64,000 nucleotides of DNA from NCBI GenBank assembly GCA_013398295.1, contig VZSF01003480.1, positions 842,073 through 906,072 of the forward strand, read 5' to 3'. The position numbers were made by a program, and so were the translations under genes. Below, piece by piece: positions 1-13,214 of this stretch; the stretch's first letter is position 1; each line of letters begins with the position of its first letter. The notes beneath the pieces are model-generated. The model was given only the letters and a program-made list of their open reading frames with translations. It searched no databases and was not told where the DNA came from. The DNA comes from Chionis minor. Lineage: Eukaryota > Chordata > Aves > Charadriiformes > Chionididae.

Positions 1-3000
1 TAGCAGCTCCCTATAAAACAATAACTATCATTTGGAAAAGACCAGATCCTCAAAATGCAAAGAAAATAGATACCAGTTCACTTTCCCCACTTGTACAAAG
101 TCAAATATTTCAGGAACGTAATGGGAGAGAGTGCGCTAATTGTTGCAAATCATTAAGCAACCAGAATTCGCTTTTGCATAGGGGTTTTAATCTATAAAGT
201 GCAAAGAACTTCTCAAAAGCAGGCTATGAGTTTTCCTTATTTCTTAAAGAGAGGTAAGGCTCCAAAATGAATCCACTCTCAGCAACAGAAACATACACTG
301 AACGCAGCAGTATTCCAACTCCCAGCACCCTGCTAGGAAGTTTTCTGTGTTAGGAAGTTTCCCTCAGATAAAGAGGCAGAAATGTGCTCACTTCTGCCCT
401 CCATAGTACCAGCAGAGTCCTAGCATTATAATTAAGGTGAGGACAAAACCGAGTCAGTCAACCATCTTGTGTCTGCCTAGGTAATTATATTTTAACTGTT
501 AAAGTGCTTTGGGAAATTGACAGCCACGTGAATGCTTGGTTGGTGCAGCACATGCATTTGACATCTTAAGGTGATCAATGTAATTCCCAGGCCAGATGAT
601 GAGTTCAGTGCAACTGCTGGTATTTAAAAGCAACTGAGCAAGAGAAATAATTGAGGACATACCCACACTACCCTTCGTTTGTGATGGATAAATAGAGTTT
701 GGAGAAGAACCTGTATAACTTGCGCTACAAATGGCTCCTTAGATTTGGCTGAATGGACTGAAGCTGGTTTTCTCCATAAGGCCTCCACAGGACATTAACA
801 GTGTACCTAAATAATTTAGCTGGACGGTGAATCAAGAATAAATGCTTTTCAGGACTTGTACGAAGGACCAGGAGAGGAAGTGACATGTGCTGGCTGGGGA
901 TTTCATATGCAGTTTAGCACCTGACTTAGCATGTGATGCTGAACAAGTTAAACGGTGTTTCTGGTCCCCTGTTTCCCTGTGTTTAAATGGAAGAGGGTAC
1001 CTAGTTCCTAGATATGAGCTCCTCCTACAGAGGCTGTAAGGTTCAATGTTTGTAGAATAGCTTGGGATCTTTGGAAGAAAGATGTACAAAAATCATTATT
1101 GATCCCAAATGTTTTGTATACTCCGCTGCTGCACTCAATAAAACAAGCAAATATAGAACATGTTTCTGCAAAGCCAGCAGGTAGAAAATTCTCTATTGTC
1201 TCTTTCTACTTTATCAAGCAGCCCACGGAAATCTTTAGTCCCTAGTCAATACTATTTAAAATATCAAGACTGATTTTACCCTCCACATTCTTTGTAATTT
1301 CTCTTTCTCTCAAACAGGTAGTAAACTTGTGGGAAGAATGCCTTCCTTTCATAATTATAACACACAAAGCTTCAGACATCCACATTTCAGGAAGGCCTAA
1401 AATTTTGAAGGCTCTCATTACCCTTCCAACACAAAACGACTTTCCTGGGGACCACTGCTTTTGCGTGAAAGGTTGTGTATTTTGTTTCCTTTCCGTGTTA
1501 CAGGGAAGGATAATATCATGACCACCTCATAGACTTACTGGCAATCCATTTCATAAACAGTCAAATCTACCTACTGTATAAGCGTAGCTTTATCATAATA
1601 GAAGAACCCATACAGGGTGGCCTAGGAACAAAATGGTTCCAACTTGTTCTTCCAATCATTCAGCTTCCACTGCATGTCTCCCGTAGTCATAGGGCTAGCA
1701 CGTGCACTTGACAGCTCTGGAAATTATTCTAAATCAGTTCATCGTATTCCAACCCAACACATCTTCTGATTACAAAGTTAATAGCTTGAAATGGACATTC
1801 TAGAATTAACCCTGTGACCTGCTTAATTGGCGACAAGAAGAGCGGCAAAGTGCGGCGCAAGCACCAAGCTGAGAGTGACAACACCTAGTGATGCTGGAGG
1901 TTCCGCTACTAGAAGCAATGCTGTAAAATTGAATTAATTGTAGGGGTTTTATTTCTTCTTTTGACCTGCAAAAGTTTGCTTTCCATAACTGACTTTCACG
2001 TGCTACTTATTATGGATATTTCTCAATAGGAAAATATCAGTGATGAGGCATGATGATGCAGCTTCATGAGATACTTTGCTAATTCTCCACTGTTTGAAGG
2101 CAGAAGGGAATTTCCAAGAAAGGAGTGTAGGACTCTTAGGACAGGACAGGTATTTAGAGCTGCCCAGCAACCATTTTTGGCCAGTGCCTGAATGATTTAC
2201 ATCCAGCCCAGTAACAGATGACATTAAGGTATTAAGGGCCAGGGAAAAATAATTATTTCTTAGATAAATAGGGGCTTTGAAATTTCCTTCTGAAAAGAAA
2301 AAAAACCAAACAACCCAACCCCTGTTTTAACAAAAAGGTTGTACACCCAGCAGATTAAGACAGCTCACCACAGGGTCAAATGAGCAATGATACTGGCACA
2401 GCAAAGGGGGCAGGAACACAAAACTGGGGAGCAGAAGAAGAAACTGGACTGTGCTACTGACCTCATGTACGCGTTAGACTGGCTTAGCTGTAATGTGAAT
2501 CTACTCTCTGACTGATATCCAACCTATCTATAGAAACGTGCGAGACAGGAATCAACCAAATGAGTCTCATTCTCCAAGTATAACAGTTGACAGGTCTGAA
2601 TGTGGGTTTTAAATACCTGAACAAGGCAAGAAAGATCCTGGTGATGAAAACTTTTTGCAGAACAAAAAAATTCCAACCAGAATCCATACTGTGTAAAGCA
2701 TTAAGGATGTCTTTTTATCTTTGAAAATTATTTTACCGTTAACTGAATAACAACTCTGAAAATAAAACCTCTTTTTATTCTCTCTCCTTGGATTTGCAAT
2801 GGGAAGGATTTAAAGAACTATATTTGATCCATTAGGTTGAGGAACTCACAGTACTGTACATTGTTTTAGTGTACTAAATTTAGTTGACTTCTGTCTCTTT
2901 CAATTACCCTTCTAAAAAGGACGGGTGAAAAATAATGTCTCTCTTTATATCATTCGGTTTGCTGTTGATTAATTCTTCTCTTCGAGTGCTTGCTTATGTT

Positions 3001-6000
3001 TTGTAGGGTAGGGAGGACAGAACAGCTTAAGGGGGGGAAAAAAGCCTTTATAAAAAGCTCTTTTTCTGAATTTGAGCTTGTAGTCTTCCCTTTCATACTT
3101 ATATCTCATCAATAAAATGTCAGAATTGTTGATAAAGACACAAAAGACAGACAGAGAATGGACTGAATTTTAACTTTGGTAAAATGGGCCAACTGTAAGA
3201 AATCCTGAATATAAAACCAAATTTCTACACATGCTATCCTCATCGTTAATGTGAAGCAAAACTAAGTACAAGTTTTACATAATTAGTCCACTGACTTGTC
3301 CATTTTTGCCACAGAAAAGAACTGTAGAGGCATAGCATGCCCTAATTCTTAACAGAAATGTGCTCCGCATCAGAGGTACTCTTAGACATTTCAGAAATAG
3401 TTCAATTCCATTTGGTGTCACTTATGTGTATGCCCTCTGTAAGCTATGTACAACTCTTAACACCCCTTAACCTCTCAAAAGGAGGTAGAAAGTAGGCATG
3501 AATTCTGGGGCAGGTCTTGAACTCAGCTGCTTCTTTGCAAAGGATACAACAGTGAAAGGCAGAGGGTTTCTGACTGTGATGTCCTCCAACCATCAAATGG
3601 TAATCAAATCCTTTGATGAGAAGGAAGCAAAAAGATGAATGTATTTTAGTGATCTGTTTAAATTTCCAAAATAGTTATTGCTGAACTTGACTGCTCTCAA
3701 AACCCTTGTTCTGAAAACAGAAAGCAGCGGCAATGATTTGCCCTGAGTTTCTCCAGAGTCTGAATGATCAAAGGTATATCAAAGTTTTATTCCCCACCTT
3801 GTTTCAGTCTTCAGACTGGGCTGATACTCCACAAAGACCAAAAAACCCCACAGGCTTCTGAAGAGGAAGGAAATGCTCCATTCAGAAATTCACTAATTCT
3901 TTCCAACCTTCCTTTTGGAAACATTAGAAAAGTATGCCTTACTACATTTGAAAGTGCTTCATTAATTAATCTGCCACTAAAATCTAATGCAGAATATTCA
4001 GCAGTGAACATGTATATTTCACTGATTCCTCCAGAGAAACGCAAAGCAAGAAATCCAGATCTCAGATTAAGACCTGGAAGAACTTATGACAGGACTGAAA
4101 GACTTTCTAGTGCACCCTACGACAGTGCTGGTGGCAGTAAATTGGGTAGTGGACTAGTAGCAAAGGCAGAGGTCATGATGAGCAAGCTTACACAGAATTG
4201 TGGGGAGTTGTGCCTTCCTGGAGACACTCTTTCTCATCCACCCACCAAATGTTCCCTACCCTTTCTCTTGATGAGTGTCTTCTTCAGACATTGGGATATC
4301 ACCAGGAACTGGGGAAGAATGGATTGCATATGCACCATAGCTGGTACAAACTTAATTAATTGGCAATGCCTGTAAATTCTGCTCTAAGGTACGGAGTTAT
4401 GCAAGTCTGATAGTCTTTTATGGGCTGATGGCTTAAACAACTTGCCAGCAGATCATATACTAGGAACGTGTCACTTCTTGTGATACAACGGCAGGTATGT
4501 TCTTGCCCATAACTGGAATGGCACCTATTAGGGCAGAGTTTGAAATTTACCTGCTCAGACAAAGATTCTTCTTCAGGTTGTGACAAAGACAACAAAAGAA
4601 TGGAAATATCTTAGTAGATATTAATTTTTTTCTTTATGAACAATCTATTTAATGAACATTGTTTCTCATGTAAAGCTCCACTTTATGAACAGGTAGTCAT
4701 TCATAAGACAGAAAATGATGCAAATCCCTTTGCCACCAGAGATTCAGATCCCTGTTTCGCTGATGTTCTATGAGACTGATCAGCTGTTGGGCACATAATA
4801 TCCCTTGGCACTTCTCTAAAAAAATATTGCTGTTCAAAATAAAACTTGCAGTTTTAAGATGTTGGACACTCTCCATTGCTTGCCGCTGACCTACGTGGGC
4901 TATCCATGCATTCGCGCAGGTTTCCACAGTAAACAAGCTCCCAGCAGAATGTGATATGATATACAAAAATCTTTGTCCGTTTTCCAATCTAGATACTTGA
5001 GAACTCATGAAATAATTAGGGGCTTATAATCTATGCTGTATCTCCCTTGGGGACCATTAACACATTAAGAAACTCAAACACTCCCAAGAAACCATACCAA
5101 GGCAATACATATACAGAAAACTATCATGTCTATGAAGTAAAGGAATACTCTGGTGGCTGAACATCATACATCTGGCCAAAATTGTTTTCCAGAAGAAACC
5201 ACTGCTTTGGTACAATTTTTTCTTTCCCAATTTGATGGTCTTTCAGAGAAACTAACAGGATTGTGGAAGGCAACACCATGATGTAGAAACACAGTGAACC
5301 GTAGGCTTCTCTGATGAGTCTTCAGATGTGCCTTTGGGGAGAAGTAGAGGGAAAATGGATGGAAGGGGAAAAACAATGTCTGTAGGTCCTGTAGAGATCT
5401 GAGGAGACGCTACGGTGGAAGAGAGGAACGAAAGAAGTGAAATTAGGGGAGAGTGGAGAGCAATTGTGTGTCCCCTTGAAGGCTCCCTGTAATATGGACA
5501 GAGCCTGCCAAGCTGTGAAACCCAGCTGACCTGCAGTGATCTAGTGGGTCCCCCAGTACCCTTGCAGGACTCACACTTCCAGTCCCAGGGCTTTGAACAT
5601 TGCATGCATGGCTCTGACTACAATGGCACATCAAACAGTAATTAACGTTGTCTGCACTTAAAGGGGGAAGAAATCAGATTGAGAAGGACTGAAAGAGACA
5701 GACAAAGGAAAGACCTAAGGTGGACAGCTCTGCTTTGCCATTTCCAGGCAGATATGATGAAGGGGAAGCACTGTTGTAGGAAACCCATATATATTATATA
5801 AGGCAACCGCTGTTGTGGGAAAGGCCCACGCCTCGAATCTTCCACCCTAGGCAAGAAGCAGAGCCTGTCCAGAACAGCAACCCTATTTCCTCACCTATGA
5901 GCACAGTGGTCTGTTGTGCCCTGGCCTGCTCCAATGCCTGCTAGTGCCTCAGGTTTGCTCTGGCTCTCCTCATTTTCAATGCTCCTCAGGGCAACGTAAA

Positions 6001-9000
6001 TTTCAATAAGGCTAATAATTAGCCTAATGAGGCTAAATAATTAGGCTAGTAAAGCCAAACTACTTGTTGGAATAACCCAAAAATTCCCTTGGAAGGAAGA
6101 AGCATATTGACATGAAGTAAACAAAGTAACTAATAAAAGAAAAATCATTTTACCATAGGAACTCAACATCTCACATTCTAGTACACCAGGTGCTATGCAG
6201 ATGGGTAAGAAGACAACCACCTCTTTAAAGAGCTTAAAACAAAGCCGACATGCCAAAACTGTGAAGAACACAGCAAAAGCACAAACATTTCAATACATTT
6301 GTTTCTCGCTCCTGCGGTTCCTCATTACCTCGGTCACAGTACCCCTAGCTAATCAAGGAATGTCAAGTTCAAGCACAAGTTCTGTGGGTTCGCTTAACAG
6401 TTACCGTGTTGCAGCGTGCAATTTCGCTTACGAATTACTCATTCCTTGTTAAGGCCCCTCTTGCGATTTTGCTTCTATTACTACTCCTAAACGATAATTC
6501 AGCAGTGTGCTACAGCCAAAAATATCATTATCTTCCTGCAGGCAAAGGTTACATTTTTAGAGGAACATAAACTTGATTTTCAGAGATACTGAATACCTGC
6601 AGCTCTTACTGGCTTCAAATGATATTTTGGGCGCTACCACCTCAAAAAAGTCAGGCTTTCCATATAAACAACTGGAATTCACCCCCAAAACAGAATATTT
6701 TCCATGCAGAGAAAAAAAGTATTCTGGTCAGATTTAGAGAAAACCTTGTGCTGCGCTTATATCAGAAATAGACAAGTTTCAAAATTGTTTTTAGGAGGGC
6801 TTTGACTGGAGGAAGAGAAACAAGCAATCAGTGAGAGAGCTCACTGCCACACATGGAACCAGCTAATGTATGAAGATAACAGAGGCAAAAATGATGCCAG
6901 TCTCTGAAGTGGTATATCAAGTGACACCTGGCCTGGGTGAGAGTTTTAAATGCATGAGTTTTAAATTCCACCTCCTTCCAGGTTTGACAGGGCTGATTAA
7001 AAAAACCCCAACGCCTATAAATTACTCATGATCAGCTCTGTCAGTGACAGAAGGAACTAGTTCTTAGACCATGTCCAGATATTTTCAGCACCATATTGTC
7101 TTCTAAATATGGTGCTGTTTACTGTAGACCTTCCGCTATGGCTATCGCCAAGCATTATTAGAAGTGAGTCAGGGATTGCACATTTGCTAGAGCAGATCCA
7201 CCCTCCCCATTCCAAAGGAAACAGCTCCATAATGAGAGATTAGTGAGAATGTAAGAATAAAGGCATTTTTATTTTTATAGATATATCTGTTTTCAGAAAG
7301 GAATTCAGTTTATTAGCAAAACTATTTTTGTTCAGGTTTAGCAGCAGATAGACAAAATTAGCTGGAGGGTTACTTACTTTCAAGTAGATCCAGCGTTCCA
7401 CTCCTCTCCTGGCAGAAAGGAAAAGGAAAGTACCTTCAGGTTTTCAAGGCACAGATCGTATATTTCTTGTGGTATGAAGTAATTTCTTTAAACATTCAGC
7501 TGTGCAATTCACCAATTCCCAGAACTGCATGTTATAGTTTGCATTCTGAACAAAGCTAAGTACCTTCCCTTCCAGGGCTCTTTTGTCTTCTAAATGCATC
7601 CTCCTTGGTTGTATTTCATGTTATTGTGTTCTCACTGCTTCTGTATAAATGAACATATTAATCCTTAATTTTCTAGGTTTTTGCTGCATTTGCCAAGGAA
7701 GAATGTTTCTTCTCTCAGAAGCTGCAGATGCAGATTACCACTGTGCCAGCTTCTTCCTGTCTGGAGTGGTCTGGCAAAAGGAATTAGTTGAGGAAAGTTC
7801 ATTAAAATGTGTATTTTCTTTTCACTTCTACTGTACTTCACAGCTGTCTCATCATGTTCTCATCACTTTTCTTTTGAGTATACTTATGAAAAACCCATCA
7901 TAGCAGCTAAGGTCTGCAGGGTTGGAAGGCTGACCTTCCAAGACAAGGGGCAGAAATACAGGAGGCAATCTTTCTCCCATCGAATGACAGTTCCTCCACA
8001 ACTCTTTTACCCTTTGGGGGATCCTGAGAAAACGCAAACCCTTAATTTTGGCTTATTGCAGCATTCACAATGGTGAAGTAAAAGCTGCCAGCATTCACTC
8101 GTCAGCAGCTTAGGCAGGTGTGGAACTTGAGGTCCATTTGAAAATACTTCAAGTATTTGTACGCAGTAGACCTAAATGCAAGGGGATTAAAATCTGGCAT
8201 GGAAGCCTACCTGGGCAGAATACTCTCCAGTCTGAAAGAAAACGGGTTTTGGTGGGGGTGAAACACAGACCATTCAAAAGAAGCATAAATGCAATACTGC
8301 TGGTGAATTCATGTTTAAAAACTTGGCACGACAGTGTAGAGAAAACTAGTCTGTAGCATCCAGTTAGAGCTGTTGCATTTTTCTGAGCTGTCTGGCTTAC
8401 TCTGCACCCAGTCAAAACTCAGTTCACAAAACCACAAAACCACTTCCTTTTTCTAGATATACCTTCACGAGAAAAGGAGAAAAAAAAAAACAACAAACCC
8501 AAACTGCTGCTATAGGGGGATCATGCACAGAGATAAAGAAGGCCTAAAATGAAGTCAAGAAGTCATGGAATCACCTTTCTAAATCTTCAACTGCTCAATC
8601 CTGAAAATACCAGGAAGGAAACCAAAAATGCACGAGTTAGCATGCAGTTGCATAAAGCTATCCAATAGAGCCCAGTTAGGACTCTAGGAATTTCCACAGA
8701 AGTTGATCCCACCATACCTGCTTTCTCCCTGCCTGTGAGAAAGGACATCATGAAAATCAGTCCTCAGACAGATAAAGCCGATTCCTTCCGCCTTTGCAAA
8801 AAGCCCAGCACCCACAAAACAGCATGGGCGGTGAAGGAATCGGCACTTACTGCCACACAGCTTTTCCAATCAGTTTGAAGTTGCAGGGCAGCTACAAACA
8901 ACAGGATCCAACTCATGTTCAGCAAGCACCAGCTCTAGGTCTTGTTTAACAATGGAACTGGTGCACTGCGGAACTCTAATTTAGATGTCCCACTATATAT

Positions 9001-10796
9001 GCTGGTAAAAGCATCTATATACTGGTTACTCAGAATAATCTGGGGTTTGCCTCACACCTCCTACAATGAAGCTGCTGATACTTACCTATCATCACCCATG
9101 CAGGGCACTGCAAACCATCCTTGAAACAACTCATCAGCAACTGGTAGACTCTCTATTCAAACTGTAGCACTATTAATATCTGCTGTCTTCACAACAGCAA
9201 AGATTTTTTTTTTTAAAGCAGAAAAGTCTGAGAAAGCCATTATTTGTCACAGGGTGATCCAAAGGCTGTTAATCTCCTGTCTACACCTTAAGAAAGAAAA
9301 GAGGAGAAAAATCTAATTTAAACAAGTGCTACTAGGGATAAAAAATTCAGACTGATGCCATGTTAAATTACTCAGGAGGCTGAGGTATCCAGCCATGGTC
9401 TTCAGTAAAAAAGAAAATTATAGGGTCTATCAATTAGAGAAGCGGTGCTCTGAGCCGATGTGCTGGCATGCTTACAGTTTTTTTAATGTCTGGCAGGATG
9501 TTTTACAAACTAAACTCAGCAAGATGACAATTCCACCAGAAGGTGCTTCAGATGGTTTTGCTAATAATTTTGATCAGCTGAAATTGAGAAAAACATCACT
9601 TTGTTTATTCGGCTTTTCCAGAACCTGTCAAATCTGAGCAGAACCATTAATTGCCCCCTTCCGCATCTCCCCGCCTCATCTCTCCCACCTTCTTCCAGAA
9701 AAGACACGCTTCGGTTTTATTTCTTTTCTGCAAGTATTCTGCATAATCAGCCTTTGTTCCCAAAGCAAACTTTGGCCATTCTTTGTGCACTTCCTTTGCT
9801 AGAAGGAAGTGCCATTTCTTGAGAATATTCATTGGAGGCTGGTGCTGCTACTGCTGCAAACACGTAAGTGCTAACCGCCATATATTGGCTTTTGTTTTAA
9901 TAGCCTTTTAACCAACTTTGTTAATGGACTGAATGCAATTTAGATATGGAACTTGGCTAAAATGTAGCTTCAATTGGCTATTAAAATTTAAGAGCCAACT
10001 AAGATAGCTAATTACAAAAAAGCTCCAGTGATAATGCTAAGCAGAATTAGTAATAGCAAATGACAGTCTGTCTAGTCTTATTCCCAAAGGGAAAGAAACT
10101 CTTAACTGAGAAGTCAACCAGACAACGTGCAGAAAACCTAATTGCATTACTGGTATTATGGCATCCCAAATCTGGCAGCTCACTGGGACAAAACAGTGAG
10201 TAAAGTCTGTCAAACTACTCAGGAAAGCAACTGACCCCCTTCTTAATGCTAGCTGCAACAGATTTATTGAGGAATTATGTTATTGTTTCATACGAACTTA
10301 TTGGGAAATAGTCCTGTAAAAATTATCAAACCAGCATCATCTAAAAATATCTTACACCCATCCTGAATTTGATTCTCTCTCCAGATAATTTAGATTAGGG
10401 GAAAAAAAATAGAAACACTCCGTCTGCAAAATGCTGGAGCACTAAAAGAAGCATTCTGTGCTTCATTATCAATATCCTCATTACACCATCAGCTGAAGTG
10501 CCGACTAGTTCTCCTGTGAAGATTTATCATGTATGGTGGCCACTTTGAAACATAGGTAGCGGAGTCTTTAACATTCCCTACTCAAGTGTCTCCCTGCTGT
10601 GCCTGTAAATGTCAGTCCAGTTTTTTCACGGCTGTGCGCACAGATTAGAAACAGCAGGAGAGCTTGGGAGTATGACTACAACACCAGTAAGGACACTTGT
10701 CTTCATGGCACTGCTCAAGTGATTCTTGGAATGCAGGACCCCGCTGTTTTCTAATATTTACACACAACTGGAGTCATCAAGAGCAGTAAATGCAGT
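1..10796. other. Intergenic DNA downstream of VRK1
   Basis: AT-rich single-copy-looking sequence. It contains only scattered short open frames, the longest 203 codons at 3,764-4,375 plus, and none has a recognisable domain. The palindrome cluster at 6.0 kb is the only structure I noted. Conserved enhancers could be present but cannot be recognised from one sequence. Confidence 0.6.
6009..6048. repeat. Cluster of overlapping short palindromes
   Basis: GGCTAATAATTAGCC (6,010-6,024) is a perfect inverted repeat with one central base. AGCCTAAT (6,021-6,028) pairs with ATTAGGCT (6,040-6,047). Four copies of the GGCTAA motif alternate in direction. Confidence 0.85.
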
Positions 10797-10880
10797 CTAA
10801 AGGCAGCTTGCTTCTTTTGTGCTAGGGGCTTTACTTTCAAATGGGGATGTCAACAAAATCCTACTGCACCCTCTGCCTCT

Positions 10881-11110
10881 TACAGAAGCGGTGCGTTTCC
10901 CCGTCGCGGTTTTGCAAAGGAAGGAAAACCCGTGTGTGCACGCACCTGCTGCGTGCAATACATACAGCGGTACCGCAGGCATCCTCACGCCTTCCGCTTG
11001 GCTCATCCGCACCGCTCCGCACCTGGAACATCACCGCAGGCTACAGGGAGCCAGAGACACCCTTCTCCGGGAAGCCTGTGGTTTTGCAGCCTCTCGTGAG
11101 CAGAGACGAG
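10881..11110. promoter_or_regulatory. Small CpG-rich cluster 2 kb beyond VRK1 3' end
   Basis: About nineteen CpG in 230 bases, by hand count, in otherwise CpG-poor DNA. It could be a small CpG island, an enhancer or the start of an unannotated transcript. Overlapping open frames (up to 121 codons, 10,819-11,184 plus) follow its composition and show no domain I know. Confidence 0.45.
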
Positions 11111-11185
11111 CCCTGAAACAACATTCACCTAGAACAGAAATAAAACCAAAGTGTGTCTTTTCTGGAAGAAGGTGGGAGAGATGAG

Positions 11186-12799
11186 GCGGGGAGATGCGGA
11201 AGGGGGCAATTAATGGTTCTGCTCAGATTTGACAGAATCTGGAAAAGCCAAAGAAACAAATCCTTTTCCTTCACAGGACAGTTGGCCAGTACAAACTTTT
11301 TCCAGGACTTAGTTGTTTTGGGGTTTTTTTGGCAGGGGGTAGGGGAGGGAGGGAATAGGTAGGGGTGGCTTATGAAATCTGCACCTCAAAACATTCTTTT
11401 CAAATATATAAATATATGGAAATATATTTAAATATAAAGCATCTGGCTTTGTCAAAAGAAAACACGCTCCTTGAAAACTTCCAAAAAAACTTGGAAAGTA
11501 AAGAAAGGAAGTTTACCAGTAAATAAATTACTAAAAAAAACTTAAAATGTCAAGCAACGAAAGTACAAAGGAATGACATTAACTTTGAGTATGCAAGACA
11601 AGCAAGAGAACACAATATGCTTTCTGGACAATAGTTCTTCAGAACAGTGTAACACGCTTTTTGAACAAAATGATTCAATGAAGTCATTAAAATGATAGTC
11701 TGGTTTGAGGAGTTTTAAATATGAGAGAAGCTTTAGCAGACCTATTTTTACATCTGAAACAAAGAGAACGATATGCTTAAAGTCGTCAGCCACACTTTGC
11801 TAATACCCAGGAAACTGAGTCTCTACAGCAGTCAGAACAAAATGCGAAGGCACTACATCTTTTAAATATGTTATTCCAGTTTTATTGCAAAACAATGCAT
11901 TCTCTTGTTTTCAAAACATAACTCCATCACTCATTCAACATTTTATGCTACAAGGTATTTATTCCAGTGAGTAGCTACTCAGACATTACACAAGCAAGCA
12001 GAGCTCTGGACATCCACACAAACGCACAACCCATTGGCTCATATGGATTCCTTTTGCTTTACCAAACTTCATAAAGCAGTCTCCCTGATAAGACTGATGT
12101 TTGTGCCCTGATTATACGTATTTTTGCAGTATCTAAATGAAAAGTGGTGGTATTTCACACTGAAACGAAACACTGCATTTTCTGACTTACAACTCTGAAG
12201 AGAAGACTCAAAGCCAAGCAAGGAAGTACTGTTAAGAAACGTTACATGCTGCTTAACTATTAAAAAAAGGTAAACCATTATTCTGTTATGAGAAGCACAG
12301 GTGAGTCAAGCTTTCACTGCCACTACATATTTTACAATTATTCATAATTATAACTCTTCTAGCCTTTTCACTAGTATAAAAAGAAAACCTGACGGGGGGG
12401 GGAGGGTGAATGGGCATTGAGTTTTGGTTGGTTCTTTTCTTTGCCCTGGGCCCTATGTCTGAAATTCTGGTCTCTTTCTTTCCACAGAAACTCTGAATAA
12501 TTGGAAAAATGATACAAACACAAATACCATGCAAAAAACCCCCCCCCCAAAACTAAAATTCACTACCTGTGCTCCAAAGAATTGTTTAAACACATTTTAC
12601 AACAAACTAGAATGGAAGGGTAGGAAATTTTGCCTTATGTTCTCTTGTTTTAATTCAAACACTCGAGAAACATTTAAAAGATGTCTCTACTATTTCAGAC
12701 TTCATCTCAGTGTACATCCAAGTGACCCCCAAAAAGACTTCACTCAAAATTACAAGAAATTATAAGGAATGGCAGTGTTGCATCTAAAGTACCCATAAC
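11186..12799. other. Intergenic DNA just beyond VRK1 3' UTR
   Basis: AT-rich, with a C10 run at 12,539-12,548 and minus-strand AATAAA motifs near 11.9 kb that might serve a longer VRK1 3' UTR. Nothing else seen. Confidence 0.5.
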
Positions 12800-13131
12800 A
12801 AAACTAAATAAGGCTTTATTTCCACATTATAAAGCAGAAAAAAGCACTTTCTTTTAGTCTGCCTTTAAGACATGAATTTCTGTATAAAAAGAATAAAAAT
12901 GCATCCTCACTTCAAAGTTGGCAAAATTTTGCATTAGTATTAAAGTATACATAAATTATGCAGATATTTTAATAAAACATTTATCCTCCAAAAACAGGTA
13001 CAAACAGCAGTTCATGTTTTTACAGGATTCATCATTTAAAAAGTAAAGAAGAAGATTCCAGTGCTACAGCAACTGAAAAAAACCCAGAGATGAGCCAAAG
13101 AGCAACTTAAATTTGTTGCTTCATCTATTAT
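12800..13131 (-). other. VRK1: Probable VRK1 3' UTR
   Basis: This AT-rich stretch follows the stop codon. On the minus strand it has ATTAAA at 12,973-12,968 and AATAAA at 12,820-12,815. The AATAAA is followed by a T/GT-rich stretch (TTTAGTTTTGTTATGGG), so cleavage near 12,795-12,805 is likely. Other AATAAA motifs at 11,963-11,958 and 11,886-11,881 could serve longer forms. Confidence 0.55.
12815..12820 (-). terminator. Candidate VRK1 polyadenylation signal AATAAA
   Basis: AATAAA on the minus strand, about 310 bases after the stop codon, with a T/GT-rich element directly downstream. It is the first canonical hexamer after the stop. Confidence 0.5.
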
Positions 13132-13214
13132 TTACTTCTGGACTCTCTTTCTGGTTGCTGTGCCTTTCTTGGGTTTTGGTGAGGTCGTCTTCCGGGTTCT
13201 GGTAGCCACTGCAT
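13132..13214 (-). CDS. VRK1: VRK1 exon 13 (C-terminus and stop; residues 387-413)
   Basis: It lies beyond an 11.2 kb intron. Acceptor TTGAATTGCAG is followed by two bases completing Asn387, then [16 protein letters not shown] and the terminal [10 protein letters not shown] with stop TAA at 13,134-13,132. The last six residues RKRVQK equal the human C-terminus. The tail is strongly basic and rich in Ser/Thr-Pro. Confidence 0.94.

Noticed and set aside
5252..5634. Overlapping minus-strand frames of 63-117 codons
   Set aside because: Ordinary-length frames with Ser/Pro/Leu-rich composition, no splice context and no known motif.
10819..11184. 121-codon plus-strand frame
   Set aside because: It follows the CpG-rich cluster composition, overlaps other frames and matches no family I know.
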